Below are positions 9,193 through 17,286 of a DNA stretch of 64,000 bases, in pieces (position 1 is the stretch's first letter; each line of letters begins with the position of its first letter). The notes beneath the pieces were generated by a model. It searched no databases. It had not been told where the DNA came from and was given only the letters and a program-made list of their open reading frames with translations. Location: assembly GCA_958295945.1 (NCBI GenBank), contig OY282386.1, forward strand, positions 1,364,001 to 1,428,000, written 5' to 3'. A program made the translations under genes and the position numbers. The DNA comes from Candidatus Poribacteria bacterium. Its GTDB lineage: Bacteria > Poribacteria > WGA-4E > WGA-3G.

Positions 9193-9215
9193 TGCTTATA
9201 CCAAACTCACGTTAA
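9193..9215. repeat. Right copy of the perfect 23-bp inverted repeat; partner at 6671-6693
   Basis: This reads as the exact complement of the copy at 6671 and lies 109 bp upstream of the Rpn start codon. The neighbouring stretch 9138-9155 (GGGTTATTTAGTTTTGAA) resembles the ISAs1 end at 63101, so this short gap seems to hold debris from two repeat families. Confidence 0.6.
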
Positions 9216-9267
9216 CATAAGAAAATACATTATGAAATATTGTACAAACTATAGAGCCTTCTTATAC

Positions 9268-10008
9268 TTATCCACCAAATACACGGAATAATTTCTTAAT
9301 CGGATCGTAAAACTGATCGACAACGCGTTCTTTCAATGGTATAATTGCATTATCAGTGATCGTAATATGTTCAGGACAAACATTCGTACAGCACTTCGTA
9401 ATGTTACAATACCCTATACCATCCAAATCTTTCAATTCTTCCAACCGATTCTCTGTATCAATCGGGTGCATCTCTAATGAAGCTGCATAGACGAAAAATC
9501 TCGGTCCGATGAATTCGTCATGCAGATGGTGTTCACGCAGGACATGACAAACATCTTGGCAGAGAAAGCATTCAATACACTTTCGGAATTCTTGGACATG
9601 ATCAATATCCTCTTGTTCCATCCGCCATGTGCCATCCTCAGCATCAGGGGGACGCGGTGTAAACGGTTTCATTTTCTCTTTAACTTTGAAGTTCCACGAC
9701 ACATCTGTAACAAGGTCTTTGATAAGTGGAAATGCACGCATGGGTTCAACGGTAACAGGTTGGTCAAGAGGTATATCGTTCAGGCGTGTCATACACATCA
9801 ATTTCGGATTGCCGTTTACCTCAGCAGAACACGAACCGCATTTGCCCGCCTTGCAGTTCCATCTGACAGCCAGATCATTCGCTTGTTCGGCTTGTATGCG
9901 GTGGACAGCATCTAAAACCACCATTCCTTCAGAGACTTCGGTTTCGTAATCAACGAAATCTGCTTCGTTTGCATCTCCACGCCAGATTCTAAAAGTTGCT
10001 TTATCCAT
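9268..10008 (-). CDS. sdhB: Succinate dehydrogenase/fumarate reductase iron-sulfur subunit
   Basis: SdhB passes electrons from the flavoprotein to the quinone site. The N-terminal plant-type [2Fe-2S] ligands are visible (WNCKAGKCGSCSAEVNG, then LMC). The C-terminal ferredoxin-like domain has CIECFLCQDVC and a second cluster CNITKCCTNVCPEHI, which together bind [4Fe-4S] and [3Fe-4S]. The length is 246 aa. It lies 21 nt after sdhA and closes the sdhC-sdhA-sdhB operon. The sequence style (ECFLCQDVC, FVYAASLEMHP) resembles the Sdh1-type enzymes, in agreement with the unusual anchor subunit. Direction of catalysis cannot be told from sequence. Confidence 0.93.
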   Translation of the reverse strand: MDKATFRIWRGDANEADFVDYETEVSEGMVVLDAVHRIQAEQANDLAVRWNCKAGKCGSCSAEVNGNPKLMCMTRLNDIPLDQPVTVEPMRAFPLIKDLVTDVSWNFKVKEKMKPFTPRPPDAEDGTWRMEQEDIDHVQEFRKCIECFLCQDVCHVLREHHLHDEFIGPRFFVYAASLEMHPIDTENRLEELKDLDGIGYCNITKCCTNVCPEHITITDNAIIPLKERVVDQFYDPIKKLFRVFGG

Positions 10009-10029
10009 TGTGTTTCCTTCCTGTCTCGC

Positions 10030-11847
10030 TTATCCCATTTCCTCTATTATCTGCTCATACTCTTCTGTTAATTCGGGAACGGGTTCACGTCGAATTGCCA
10101 TTGTATTATCTTCAGTTTTATGGACAATCGTGTTATACTTTCCTGCACCTTGCTCCTCTTTTTCTGGGAAATCATCACGAGAATGTGCACCGATACTTGC
10201 CCTACGTTCAAGTGCTGCGAGTGCAATCGCCTCAGAAACCGTGATGAGACAATCAAGGTCAAGGGCAGTATGCCACCCCGAGTTGTATTCGCGATTACCG
10301 ATACTATGCACATTCTCTGCTTTTTCACGCAGTGTTTGCACCTCTTCCAATGCTTGTGTTAGACTTTCTTGGCTTCGGGCAATGCCTACTAATTCTTGCA
10401 TCTTATCCTGAAGTTCCGATTGAATCTGATATGGGTTCTCACCACCCTCCGGGTTATCAAATGGTTTGAGAACATGTTGAGCGATTTCTTCAACTGAACT
10501 GTCCTCAAGCGGTACAGCTCCGTTTTCTTCTGCAAACTGCGCTGCATATTCACCCGCACGTTTGCCAAAGACGAGAAGATCCGACAATGAATTACCACCG
10601 AGACGGTTGGCACCGTGTAGACCTGCTGCACATTCGCCTGCTGCGAACAGACCGGGAACACATGTCATCTGAGTATCAGCATCAACACGAATGCCACCCA
10701 TAATATAGTGAGTCGTTGGTCCGACTTCCATCGGTTCTTCAGTGATGTCAATGTCGGCAAGTTCTTTGAACTGATGATACATGCTTGGCAGTTTTCTGCG
10801 GATATGTTCTTGTGCGTTTGGTATTTTCTCCTTTATCCATGCGATGTCTAAGAATACGCCACCGTGCGGGCTACCTCTGCCTTCGTGGACTTCACGGACG
10901 ATACAACGCGCTACATGGTCACGGGTCAACAGTTCAGGCGGTCTACGTGCCTCACGATCACCTTGTGTGTAAAGCCATCCTTCTTCAGTGCTATCTGCAG
11001 TTTGGTTCACATAGAGTTCTGGAATATCATCAAACATGAAACGGTTGCCTTCACTGTTCGTAAGGATTCCGCCTTCGCCTCTCACACCCTCAGTTACTAA
11101 TATACCACGCACACTTGGAGGCCAGACCATACCTGTTGGGTGAAATTGGACAAATTCCATATCAATCAGTTCCGCACCAGCATGATATGCAAGCGAATGT
11201 CCATCACCTGTATATTCCCAACTATTGCTTGTGATTTTATATGCTTTTCCGACTCCACCAGTTGCCAATACAATTGCTTTCGCAGAAAAGATTTTGAAAC
11301 GCCCTTTCTCACGTTCATAACCGAAAGCACCTGAGACCCTATCACCCGTTTTGAGAAGTGTGGTGATGGTATTCTCCATGTGGACTTCAATGCCTTGGTG
11401 AATACCGTGGTCTTGAAGGGCGCGTATCATTTCCAAACCTGTGCGGTCGCCAACGTGTGCAAGTCGAGGATACTGATGACCTCCGAAGTTTCGTTGTAAG
11501 ATACTTCCGTCCTGCGTGCGATCAAAGAGTGCACCCCATGCTTCAAGTTCACGGACTCGGTCAGGAGATTCCTTCGCGTGCAACTCTGCCATCCGAGCGT
11601 TAGAGAGATACTGTCCACCACGCATTGTGTCTGCAAAATGTGCTCGCCAACTGTCTCTTTCATCAACATTTGCTAAAGCAGCGGCAACACCACCTTCAGC
11701 CATCACAGTATGTGCTTTTCCAAGCAGTGATTTACAGACCAATCCAACCTTTAGGTCTCCTGTAGCTGCCTCGATAGCAGCACGTAATCCTGCTCCGCCA
11801 GCTCCAATTATTAACACGTCGTAATCAAAAGTTTCGTAAGATGCCAA
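10030..11847 (-). CDS. sdhA: Succinate dehydrogenase/fumarate reductase flavoprotein subunit
   Basis: SdhA oxidises succinate to fumarate, or the reverse, using covalently bound FAD. The FAD-binding Rossmann motif is at residues 11-20 (VLIIGAGGAG). The histidine for the covalent flavin link is His46 (KAHTVMAEGG). Substrate-site motifs FVQFHPTGM and GVRGEGGILTN are present, and the C-terminal helical domain contains LDLDCLITVSEAIALAA. The length is 605 aa, normal for the family. It lies 36 nt after the membrane subunit and 21 nt before sdhB. Confidence 0.95.
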   Translation of the reverse strand: MASYETFDYDVLIIGAGGAGLRAAIEAATGDLKVGLVCKSLLGKAHTVMAEGGVAAALANVDERDSWRAHFADTMRGGQYLSNARMAELHAKESPDRVRELEAWGALFDRTQDGSILQRNFGGHQYPRLAHVGDRTGLEMIRALQDHGIHQGIEVHMENTITTLLKTGDRVSGAFGYEREKGRFKIFSAKAIVLATGGVGKAYKITSNSWEYTGDGHSLAYHAGAELIDMEFVQFHPTGMVWPPSVRGILVTEGVRGEGGILTNSEGNRFMFDDIPELYVNQTADSTEEGWLYTQGDREARRPPELLTRDHVARCIVREVHEGRGSPHGGVFLDIAWIKEKIPNAQEHIRRKLPSMYHQFKELADIDITEEPMEVGPTTHYIMGGIRVDADTQMTCVPGLFAAGECAAGLHGANRLGGNSLSDLLVFGKRAGEYAAQFAEENGAVPLEDSSVEEIAQHVLKPFDNPEGGENPYQIQSELQDKMQELVGIARSQESLTQALEEVQTLREKAENVHSIGNREYNSGWHTALDLDCLITVSEAIALAALERRASIGAHSRDDFPEKEEQGAGKYNTIVHKTEDNTMAIRREPVPELTEEYEQIIEEMG

Positions 11848-11883
11848 CCTAAAATTTCCTCTCTATAGACATTGTTTAAAACG

Positions 11884-12687
11884 TTATCCAATCGTGAAAA
11901 TTATAACATGAAAATCATAAACAGAAGCAATAAAAACATATAGGTCAGAAAAACCAACCCAACATAAACTCATCCATGCCCAGAGCATGTGTTTGCTGTT
12001 CAGACAACTGATACAGTTATACATATTTCTGCGAATTGGTGATTTAGATAGCAGATCAACAACCCCGCCAACAAGATGCCGTAAAGAGTGACAACCGAGG
12101 GTATATCCACCTAAGAACACTACATTTCCCGCTAATATGATAGTTCCAATTCCAATACCAAATTTTTCTCCATCTTCAAACCAGAGTGCTTCCCATACAT
12201 CGTAAGACAGGATGCCTAAAAATATGATTGCAATATACATAAAATATCTGTGAATGTTCTGTATTATCAATGGAAATGAATGTTCCCCGCGATAACCTTT
12301 ACGTGGTTCTGAAACTGAGCATGAAGGTGGATCTGCCCAAAATGCTTTGTAGTATGCACCACGATAATAGTAGCACGTAAAGCGGAATCCGAGTGGTGCC
12401 CACAAGATGAGAACGGCAGGTGTAATAAAAGCAGGCATCCATTCTGGCATCACACCAAACCAACTGTGTTCCAGACTATGCGTATCAGCACCAAAAAGCA
12501 GCGGTGAGTAGAAAGGGGATAAGTAAGGCTCGTGAAAGAAATGTTGCCCCCAAAAAACCCGAAATGTTGCATAGACTATGAAGACCCCTAACCCGATAAA
12601 TACTGCTAATGGTTGTACCCACCATGTATCTTTTCGTTGGGTTTGGAATGGCCGATTATCAATTAATGTTAACTCTGGGTGTGCCAT
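11884..12687 (-). CDS. sdhC: Membrane anchor of succinate dehydrogenase, Sdh1-like
   Basis: The 267-aa protein has about five to six hydrophobic helices, for example PLAVFIGLGVFIVYATF, YFMYIAIIFLGILSYDVW and IGTIILAGNVVFLGGYTLG. Between helices it carries TCYYYRGAYYKAFWADPPSC, a hallmark I recognise from the single large membrane subunit of mycobacterial Sdh1-type complexes. Ordinary SdhC and SdhD are two short three-helix proteins, so one long anchor replaces both here. Histidines in or near helices (IIQNIHRYF, GCHSLRHLVGG) are candidates for heme or quinone sites. It is the first gene of the sdh operon. AAGGA lies ten bases before the start. Confidence 0.8.
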   Translation of the reverse strand: MAHPELTLIDNRPFQTQRKDTWWVQPLAVFIGLGVFIVYATFRVFWGQHFFHEPYLSPFYSPLLFGADTHSLEHSWFGVMPEWMPAFITPAVLILWAPLGFRFTCYYYRGAYYKAFWADPPSCSVSEPRKGYRGEHSFPLIIQNIHRYFMYIAIIFLGILSYDVWEALWFEDGEKFGIGIGTIILAGNVVFLGGYTLGCHSLRHLVGGVVDLLSKSPIRRNMYNCISCLNSKHMLWAWMSLCWVGFSDLYVFIASVYDFHVIIFTIG

Positions 12688-12712
12688 TTACAATAATTCC
12701 TTTATGTTGTAT

Positions 12713-12741
12713 AGGATACAATAATTTAAGAATAAATGCAA
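12713..12741 (-). promoter_or_regulatory. Predicted sigma70-type promoter of sdhCAB
   Basis: On the minus strand, TTGCAT (12736-12741) and TATCCT (12713-12718) are 17 nt apart. The predicted start near 12706 would give a leader of about 20 nt before the sdhC ATG, with AAGGA in between. It is a moderate match, supported by position. Confidence 0.45.
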
Positions 12742-12746
12742 GTTGT

Positions 12747-13190
12747 TTATTTAAGACGTATTGCTTCACGCACGAGAACGATGAGTTCATTTTGCTGAGA
12801 CGTGCGTTGATGTGGAAAAGGGAAAGTTCCTTCAAGTGTTCCATTTTCCGATGTGGCAATACCTGTTGAAGAAGTTGCAGCGATGGAAACACCATCCGCA
12901 GTATTTATTACTGAAGCTGCAAATGTCCCTGTAGGAAGGTAATCTCCATTTGTGCTTTCCATATAGCGAAGGGCAGTCGGGTCAAAGACAATAAGCATAT
13001 TATATCCTGCGATGTCTTTGCCATCTGTTATCTGTATGTTGAGTTGTATGTGTTCTCCGATTGCTGGAGATGGAATTTGCTCAGGTGATACAGAGACAAT
13101 CGCAGCACCATAACCCATCACTGTAAAACTCAGTCCTATAAGAACAACGAAACTGAGGAAAAGATGGTGTTTCATGAATAATTTCTTCAT
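12747..13190 (-). CDS. Short secreted cohesin-like domain protein
   Basis: A Sec signal peptide (MKKLFMKHHLFLSFVVLIGL...) is followed by SVSPEQIPSPAIGEHIQLNI and by GYNMLIVFDPTALRYMESTN, the pattern of a cohesin/carbohydrate-binding-like beta-sandwich (GYQ..V.FDPT.L.Y). The whole protein is 147 aa. The last strands expected of a full domain (about 140 residues) are replaced by an odd tail, FPFPHQRTSQQNELIVLVRE, so the domain may be truncated or altered by an old frameshift. I see no dockerin nearby. Such stand-alone cohesin-like proteins are frequent in Poribacteria-like genomes, as I recall. The role is unknown, perhaps surface adhesion or glycan binding. Confidence 0.65.
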   Translation of the reverse strand: MKKLFMKHHLFLSFVVLIGLSFTVMGYGAAIVSVSPEQIPSPAIGEHIQLNIQITDGKDIAGYNMLIVFDPTALRYMESTNGDYLPTGTFAASVINTADGVSIAATSSTGIATSENGTLEGTFPFPHQRTSQQNELIVLVREAIRLK

Positions 13191-13260
13191 GATTTCTCCT
13201 GAGTGTTTTATGTTGGTATTTCTTTTTACTTTAGGCAGATAGGAAAAGGCAGAGGAATCT

Positions 13261-14001
13261 CTACAACTTCAACGTATGTGTCAAAGGTTCCCAACCTAGT
13301 AACCGTTTTGCTTTTGAGAGATTGATTTCCTTCTGCTCATAGTCCCCTGCGATGAAGAAGGCATTGAAACCTTCGTGTTCAACAGAGATTGCTGCAAGAT
13401 AAGCACGCGCCAAGTCCTCCTCATCAGTCCACCAAATATGTACTGACGAGTCTTTTGGTTGTGCGCGCCGTTCTAACCACTGTTCACGTGTAGATGGACC
13501 GGTAATTCTTAAGGCAATGAGTGACATACCGTGTTCACGAGCAAAGTATTCACAAACCTGTTCACCAAAGTTTTTTGTCAAGCCGTAAACACCCGGATTA
13601 TCTCTCGGAACAATATCTTCATAAGGATAATTATTTCGTGTGCGTTCATGCACGGTGAATGTGCTCGTGTAGACACCGTGCTTAATTCCTGCTTCTTTTG
13701 CAGCATGCAGAAGAATATGGAGTCCCTTTGCATTCACATCATAGTTTGCAACAATGTCTGGAAAATCAGCAACAGATGAACGGTCACTTGTAGGACGCAA
13801 CATCACCATGTAGACGAACGTGTCCATCCCTTTCAACGCTTCTTGAACTATCTCCACATCCGTGACCGATCCTTGGATATATTCAATAGATGCGTCTTTG
13901 GGAGGAGATGGATCAAGCACGCGGAAATTGTGTTGTTCCTTCATATAGGGTAGTGTCATGGTTCCGACATGACCAGAACCACCTACAAGTAGCACGTTCA
14001 T
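13261..14001 (-). CDS. NAD-dependent epimerase/dehydratase (extended SDR)
   Basis: The 246-aa protein begins with the Rossmann glycine motif (MNVLLVGGSGHVG, residues 7-13) and carries the catalytic YxxxK as YGLTK near residues 140-144 after a TSTFTVHE strand. It is shorter than classic sugar-nucleotide epimerases (about 310 aa). The C-terminal segment (ERRAQPKDSSVHIWWTDEED, GFNAFFIAGDYEQKEINLSK) matches NAD-dependent epimerases acting on small or sugar substrates. The substrate is unknown. It stands alone, 71 nt from the cohesin-like gene. Confidence 0.8.
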   Translation of the reverse strand: MNVLLVGGSGHVGTMTLPYMKEQHNFRVLDPSPPKDASIEYIQGSVTDVEIVQEALKGMDTFVYMVMLRPTSDRSSVADFPDIVANYDVNAKGLHILLHAAKEAGIKHGVYTSTFTVHERTRNNYPYEDIVPRDNPGVYGLTKNFGEQVCEYFAREHGMSLIALRITGPSTREQWLERRAQPKDSSVHIWWTDEEDLARAYLAAISVEHEGFNAFFIAGDYEQKEINLSKAKRLLGWEPLTHTLKL

Positions 14002-14120
14002 TATGTTTCCTCAAATTTTATTACAGCGTATCTCATAAGTATTGTAACTATATTCACCTAAGAAATTCAACTTCATCGTAGTGTAGGGTCTCTGCTCCAG
14101 CATTATTTCTACTTGTTAGG

Positions 14121-14262
14121 CTAGTGGAGTGTCCACTCTTATTTTATAGGTAAATATCGCGATTCGGAGATCGCTCCTACCGACTGACCACTCATTGTCC
14201 GAGGGAACTCCGATTCCCGATTTATTTTGCGATCCACAATTTTAGTGTGGACAGTCTACTAG
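14121..14262. mobile_element. MITE with CTAGTGGA/CTAGTAGAC ends, 142 bp, matching the IS630 copy at 55421
   Basis: The left end reads CTAGTGGAGTGTCCACTC and the right end, reversed, CTAGTAGACTGTCCACAC. These are nearly the two ends of the 1251-bp IS630 element at 55421-56671. The interior has palindromes (GATTCGGAGATCGCTCCTAC, GGAACTCCGATTCC) and no ORF. TA dinucleotides bound the core. It is best explained as an internally deleted relative of that IS. Confidence 0.75.
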
Positions 14263-14792
14263 GCATAGTCAACATCTGTTTGATAGTTATTGTTAAAAAT
14301 GGAATCATTAGGTTCAAGATAATTATTCAAATAATTTGGAGTCTCTTATGCCATCAAAACATTATAGAGATATCCTTGATTAGTGTCAACGAGATTATTT
14401 CATTTGAATTAGCAGGATTAATTGGTTTCAAGAGTTTTCCGCAATTGCGATTTACTGAAGGTTTATATTTTAGTGCAGTAGGTCCGGTTTCCTAATTACA
14501 TCCTACAAGGAGAGTCTCTATGAAGACTTTTATTTCAAATCGGTGCGGTTAGGAAACAGAATGATAGACATCAATTGATTGTAATCTTTGCTTGTCTGAA
14601 CCAAGATTTGCAGGATTAGTAGATTTTCAAGATTGTGTGTCTGATGTTTCAAAATTCCTTTGATCAGTATTAATAAATTAATCTTCATATCAATACCTTC
14701 GCCAATGATAGATATTAACTAATGCGTCAATAACACATTATGTAGCGCATTCTGCCAGATTGCGCATGCCTAATATTGATACCTTTGATTAT
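14263..14792. other. Gene-free stretch, mostly unexplained
   Basis: No supported gene. Fragments of the dispersed GGTTAGGAAAC/GTTTCCTAA repeat occur near 14483-14560. The motif CAATACCTTCGCCAAT near 14691 returns inverted at about 15021-15036, enclosing the MITE at 14793. Otherwise I see nothing here. Confidence 0.5.
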
Positions 14793-14911
14793 TATAGTCC
14801 AGTTTAGAATTAAGAAGACATTTCAATGCGCTTGCAAGTACCACAAGTCCCGTAGGGACGAGGTTTCCTCGTCCTCTGAGACGTGTCCTATTAATTGTCC
14901 ATTCCACTATA
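14793..14911. mobile_element. MITE of the TATAGT family, 119 bp, first copy
   Basis: The ends are TATAGTCCAGTTTAGAATTA and, reversed, TATAGTGGAATGGACAATTA, with TA on both sides. A second copy of the same length lies at 19574-19692 and differs at only a few positions. The centre has a CGAGGTTTCCTCG palindrome. The left end matches the IS630 copy at 24250 (TATAGTAGATTTTAGAATTA), the likely source of transposase. Confidence 0.8.
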
Positions 14912-15184
14912 ATAATCCTTCAACAAAACCCTGAAGTTATTTTTATTCATGTAATACTACAAGATCACTCAACAATGGTAGATGAACAGGACATACTCAT
15001 TCAACTAAAGCACTCAAAATTGGCGAAGGTATTGAATAATAACTTATCATTACTAAAACAGGCCTTCGTAGTCGCGCAAGTCATTACTATGAATATCCAA
15101 AAAAACTGAAAAAAGTTGTGAATCTAAACATGAAACCTTGTTCGTGATCCCTTCTGAATTCTTTCTTCTCCGACGGTGTAAAAG
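14912..15184. other. Gene-free stretch downstream of the Ldh-family gene
   Basis: No gene or terminator is recognised. It holds the inverted partner of the CAATACCTTCGCCAAT motif near 15021-15036. Confidence 0.4.
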
Positions 15185-16189
15185 TTATTCATCCCACGGC
15201 AGCGGCACACCGAGGCGTTCACTTGCTGCAAGTGCTGACGACTGTTCCATTTCACCGTATCGTATTCCTTCACGGCGATGTATTTCTGTGCGTTCTTCTT
15301 CAATCGCCCCGGGAAGTAGTGCTTGATCAGTCCCCGGCATCGGTTCATAAGTTTCGCGTACATCATGCACTAAACGATCAACTTCAGCATGAAACACGTC
15401 AGTTGACACAACGGATTCAATGTGTATGGCGAGCACCATGCCGCCATGCCTTGCACCGCTCCATTTTGCAGTGTCTTCCGATGGTACTTCAGTAAAACCT
15501 GTCAATGCTCCACCAAGTAGACATGCAACAGCAGTATACCCAATGCTCTTAAAGAATGCAGCTGGAATCATTGAAAGCAGTTCATCAAATTCTGCACCGC
15601 GTTGATAGTCTGCCATAATACACGTTGCTGCATCTAACACCACGGGTGGCTCATCGCCAGAAGTTATGGCAAAACAGATAGGTGGGTTGCCGTAATAACC
15701 AAGTTGGGGTTTAGAATCACGACCACCTGCGTTCCCATGGTTCTGATACCCTTGCACAGAAAAACCGATGCAACCGGATTCATTACACAAGCGTGCATAA
15801 TGTCCCGCTGAACCGTAATGACCGATATATCGGACGAGTCCCATACCGATGCCAACCTCTTTTGCTTTTGAGATTGCATGTTCAGTGGCACGGACCATAG
15901 GTAGATATCCGAGTGTGCCATTTCCATCAAGCACAACAGCAGTGGGGGTTTCACGGATAACACTTATATTAGGGTTAGGATTTAGACTGCCGTTTTCAAA
16001 ACCGCCGCAGTACCCGCTTAAAGTCCGCGTCCCGTGGCTACGGACACCACGCAAATCCGAATTGACAAGCAAGCGGCTAATAAGTGCGGCATGTTCGTGT
16101 GTTATGCCTGCTTTCTCAAAACATGCAGTACTAAACTTAAGTAGTCGTTCTTCATCTACACGAATGAACTCCTCTGGTGGTCTATTCAT
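15185..16189 (-). CDS. Ldh family oxidoreductase (malate/L-lactate/ureidoglycolate dehydrogenase type)
   Basis: These NAD(P)-dependent 2-hydroxyacid dehydrogenases have a fold distinct from Rossmann lactate dehydrogenase. Family signatures are the N-terminal LLVNSDLRGVRSHGTRTLSGY, where SHG is conserved, then GIGMGLVRYIGHYGSAGHYA and SVQGYQNHG. The length is 334 aa, normal. The region after PVVLDAATCIMADYQRGAEF diverges from the common DMATSxxAxGK pattern, so substrate or cofactor preference may differ. AAAGGAGAG precedes the start. No operon partners; the substrate is not predictable. Confidence 0.82.
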   Translation of the reverse strand: MNRPPEEFIRVDEERLLKFSTACFEKAGITHEHAALISRLLVNSDLRGVRSHGTRTLSGYCGGFENGSLNPNPNISVIRETPTAVVLDGNGTLGYLPMVRATEHAISKAKEVGIGMGLVRYIGHYGSAGHYARLCNESGCIGFSVQGYQNHGNAGGRDSKPQLGYYGNPPICFAITSGDEPPVVLDAATCIMADYQRGAEFDELLSMIPAAFFKSIGYTAVACLLGGALTGFTEVPSEDTAKWSGARHGGMVLAIHIESVVSTDVFHAEVDRLVHDVRETYEPMPGTDQALLPGAIEEERTEIHRREGIRYGEMEQSSALAASERLGVPLPWDE

Positions 16190-16438
16190 ACTCTCTCCTT
16201 TATTCTGATAATTTCATTGTCAAGATGTTCTTAATGTTTAACTAGATTTTCATCATGAAGTACCAACGATTATTAGAACAGAAATTAGGAAACTGTTCGT
16301 CTCTTAGGTTCTATCGGAGACAAAGCTCCATTTCTAAACTCTGACTGCTAAGCGTCTCAATAACAACTTCGGTTCCATATATTTGGGAGTGAATCTTCTT
16401 CGTTTTTCAAACGGATTCTCCTTTTAATCCGATTATTA
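16190..16438. other. Gene-free stretch upstream of the Ldh-family gene
   Basis: No ORF with family resemblance. The region is AT-rich and presumably contains the promoter of the minus-strand dehydrogenase, but I cannot point to convincing hexamers. Confidence 0.4.
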
Positions 16439-16550
16439 TACCATTTCTGATAGAAAACGCCGCATTTTTGTACCACAAACTGCCAGTTTGTGCAGTCCTT
16501 CAAGACATTCTTAACAAATGTTAATGGAATAAACATTTATAGAAATGGTA
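16439..16550. mobile_element. MITE with TACCATTTCT ends, 112 bp, matching the IS630 copy at 60785
   Basis: The left end is TACCATTTCTGATAGAAA and the right end, reversed, TACCATTTCTATAAATGT. The IS630-type element at 60785-61927 begins TACCATTTCTAATTGATTAT. The interior holds a CACAAACTGCCAGTTTGTG palindrome and no ORF. A solo TACCATTTCTGATAGATAAT end at about 18157 suggests further debris of the family. Confidence 0.65.
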
Positions 16551-16608
16551 TTATATCACAATCTTGGTTTAGACTGTGGTCAAATTTTCCGCATGCAGCG
16601 CATCATTT

Positions 16609-16710
16609 TATAGTGAATTATAAATATGAGTTGACACTTTCGTCCCATGGTAGGCGAGGTTTCCTAACCTCGCCGATGCTGAGTTTTCAAGTCCTTTCAA
16701 ATCTACTATA
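16609..16710. mobile_element. MITE with TATAGT ends and AGGTTTCCTAACCT core, 102 bp
   Basis: The left end TATAGTGAATTATAAATATG is close to the right end of the IS630 copy at 24250-25153 (reversed TATAGTAAATTATAGAAATA). The right end, reversed, is TATAGTAGATTTGAAAGGAC. The centre is GGCGAGGTTTCCTAACCTCGCC, a hairpin shared with the TATGGT-type elements, so ends and core have been shuffled between families. Non-coding. Confidence 0.65.
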
Positions 16711-16860
16711 ATCCGCAAAAATCCGCGATCCAAACAAAATCCACATGCAAATCTATTATAAATCCATTGTCCTCAACCCAAAAAACCCTTTCACACCCTC
16801 CCCCACAACACGTTATAATAACCTAAGTTGAATTTGGTGGCGTGGTTTAAAACCACGAGT

Positions 16861-17028
16861 TAATCAACGCATTGTCCCGCGAGGTCTCCGTGCCTCGCCT
16901 ATTAATCAACACATTGTCCCGCGAGGTCTCCGTGCCTCGCCTATTAATCAACACATTGTCCCGCGAGGTCTCCGTGCCTCGCCTATTAATCAACACATTG
17001 TAGCGCGAGGTCTCCGTGCCTCGCCCAA
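16861..17028. repeat. Four tandem 42-bp repeats with a GCGAGG...CCTCGC hairpin
   Basis: Units start at 16861, 16903, 16945 and 16987, each beginning TTAATCAACACATTGTCCCG and continuing into GCGAGGTCTCCGTGCCTCGC. Copies two and three are identical; the first has one change and the fourth changes CCC to AGC. There are no spacers, so this is not CRISPR. The hairpin resembles palindromic inserts elsewhere in the window (CGGGTCTCTGTGCCCCG at 59231). Confidence 0.85.
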
Positions 17029-17034
17029 CGAGAC

Positions 17035-17195
17035 AAAAATATTGACCCCAATAAAACAACACACAATTACACAAAAAAAAACGCAAAACAACACACAAAC
17101 CTTCATAAACCCAGACAGGCACAGACCGCACAGACAACACACAAAAAAGGGGCACTGTGTGAAAAACAACACAATACGGTGTGAAAATCAAGAAA
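17035..17195. other. Strongly A/C-biased, non-coding stretch
   Basis: The plus strand is nearly free of G and T for about 130 bases (ACAAAAAAAAACGCAAAACA, ACACACAAACC). It is flanked by the tandem repeats and by 35-bp repeats. No convincing ORF. Strand asymmetry of this degree is unlike the rest of the window. Confidence 0.5.
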
Positions 17196-17204
17196 CACCC
17201 TCTT

Positions 17205-17286
17205 GTTGGAGTGGTTTAAAACCACGATTTTCAACAATGGTTGGAGCACTTTAAAACCGCGATTTTCAACGATAGTTGGAGCACTG
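17205..17286. repeat. 35-bp tandem repeat, two full copies and one partial
   Basis: Units start at 17205 and 17240 (GTTGGAGTGGTTTAAAACCA and GTTGGAGCACTTTAAAACCG) and end in GATTTTCAAC; a third begins at 17275 and is cut by the MITE at 17287. A related GTGGTTTAAAACCAC palindrome occurs at 16844-16858. Confidence 0.65.

Noticed and set aside
15124-15366. 80-aa ORF overlapping the Ldh-family gene
   Set aside because: It lies mostly inside that gene on the same strand in another frame; a shadow.
16861-17028. Possible CRISPR array
   Set aside because: Units are contiguous with no spacers and there are no cas genes.
16847-17191. 114-aa minus-strand ORF with repeated RRGTETSRDNVLIN
   Set aside because: The repetition is only the translation of the 42-bp tandem DNA repeat, and the rest comes from the A/C-rich stretch; no ribosome site and no family.
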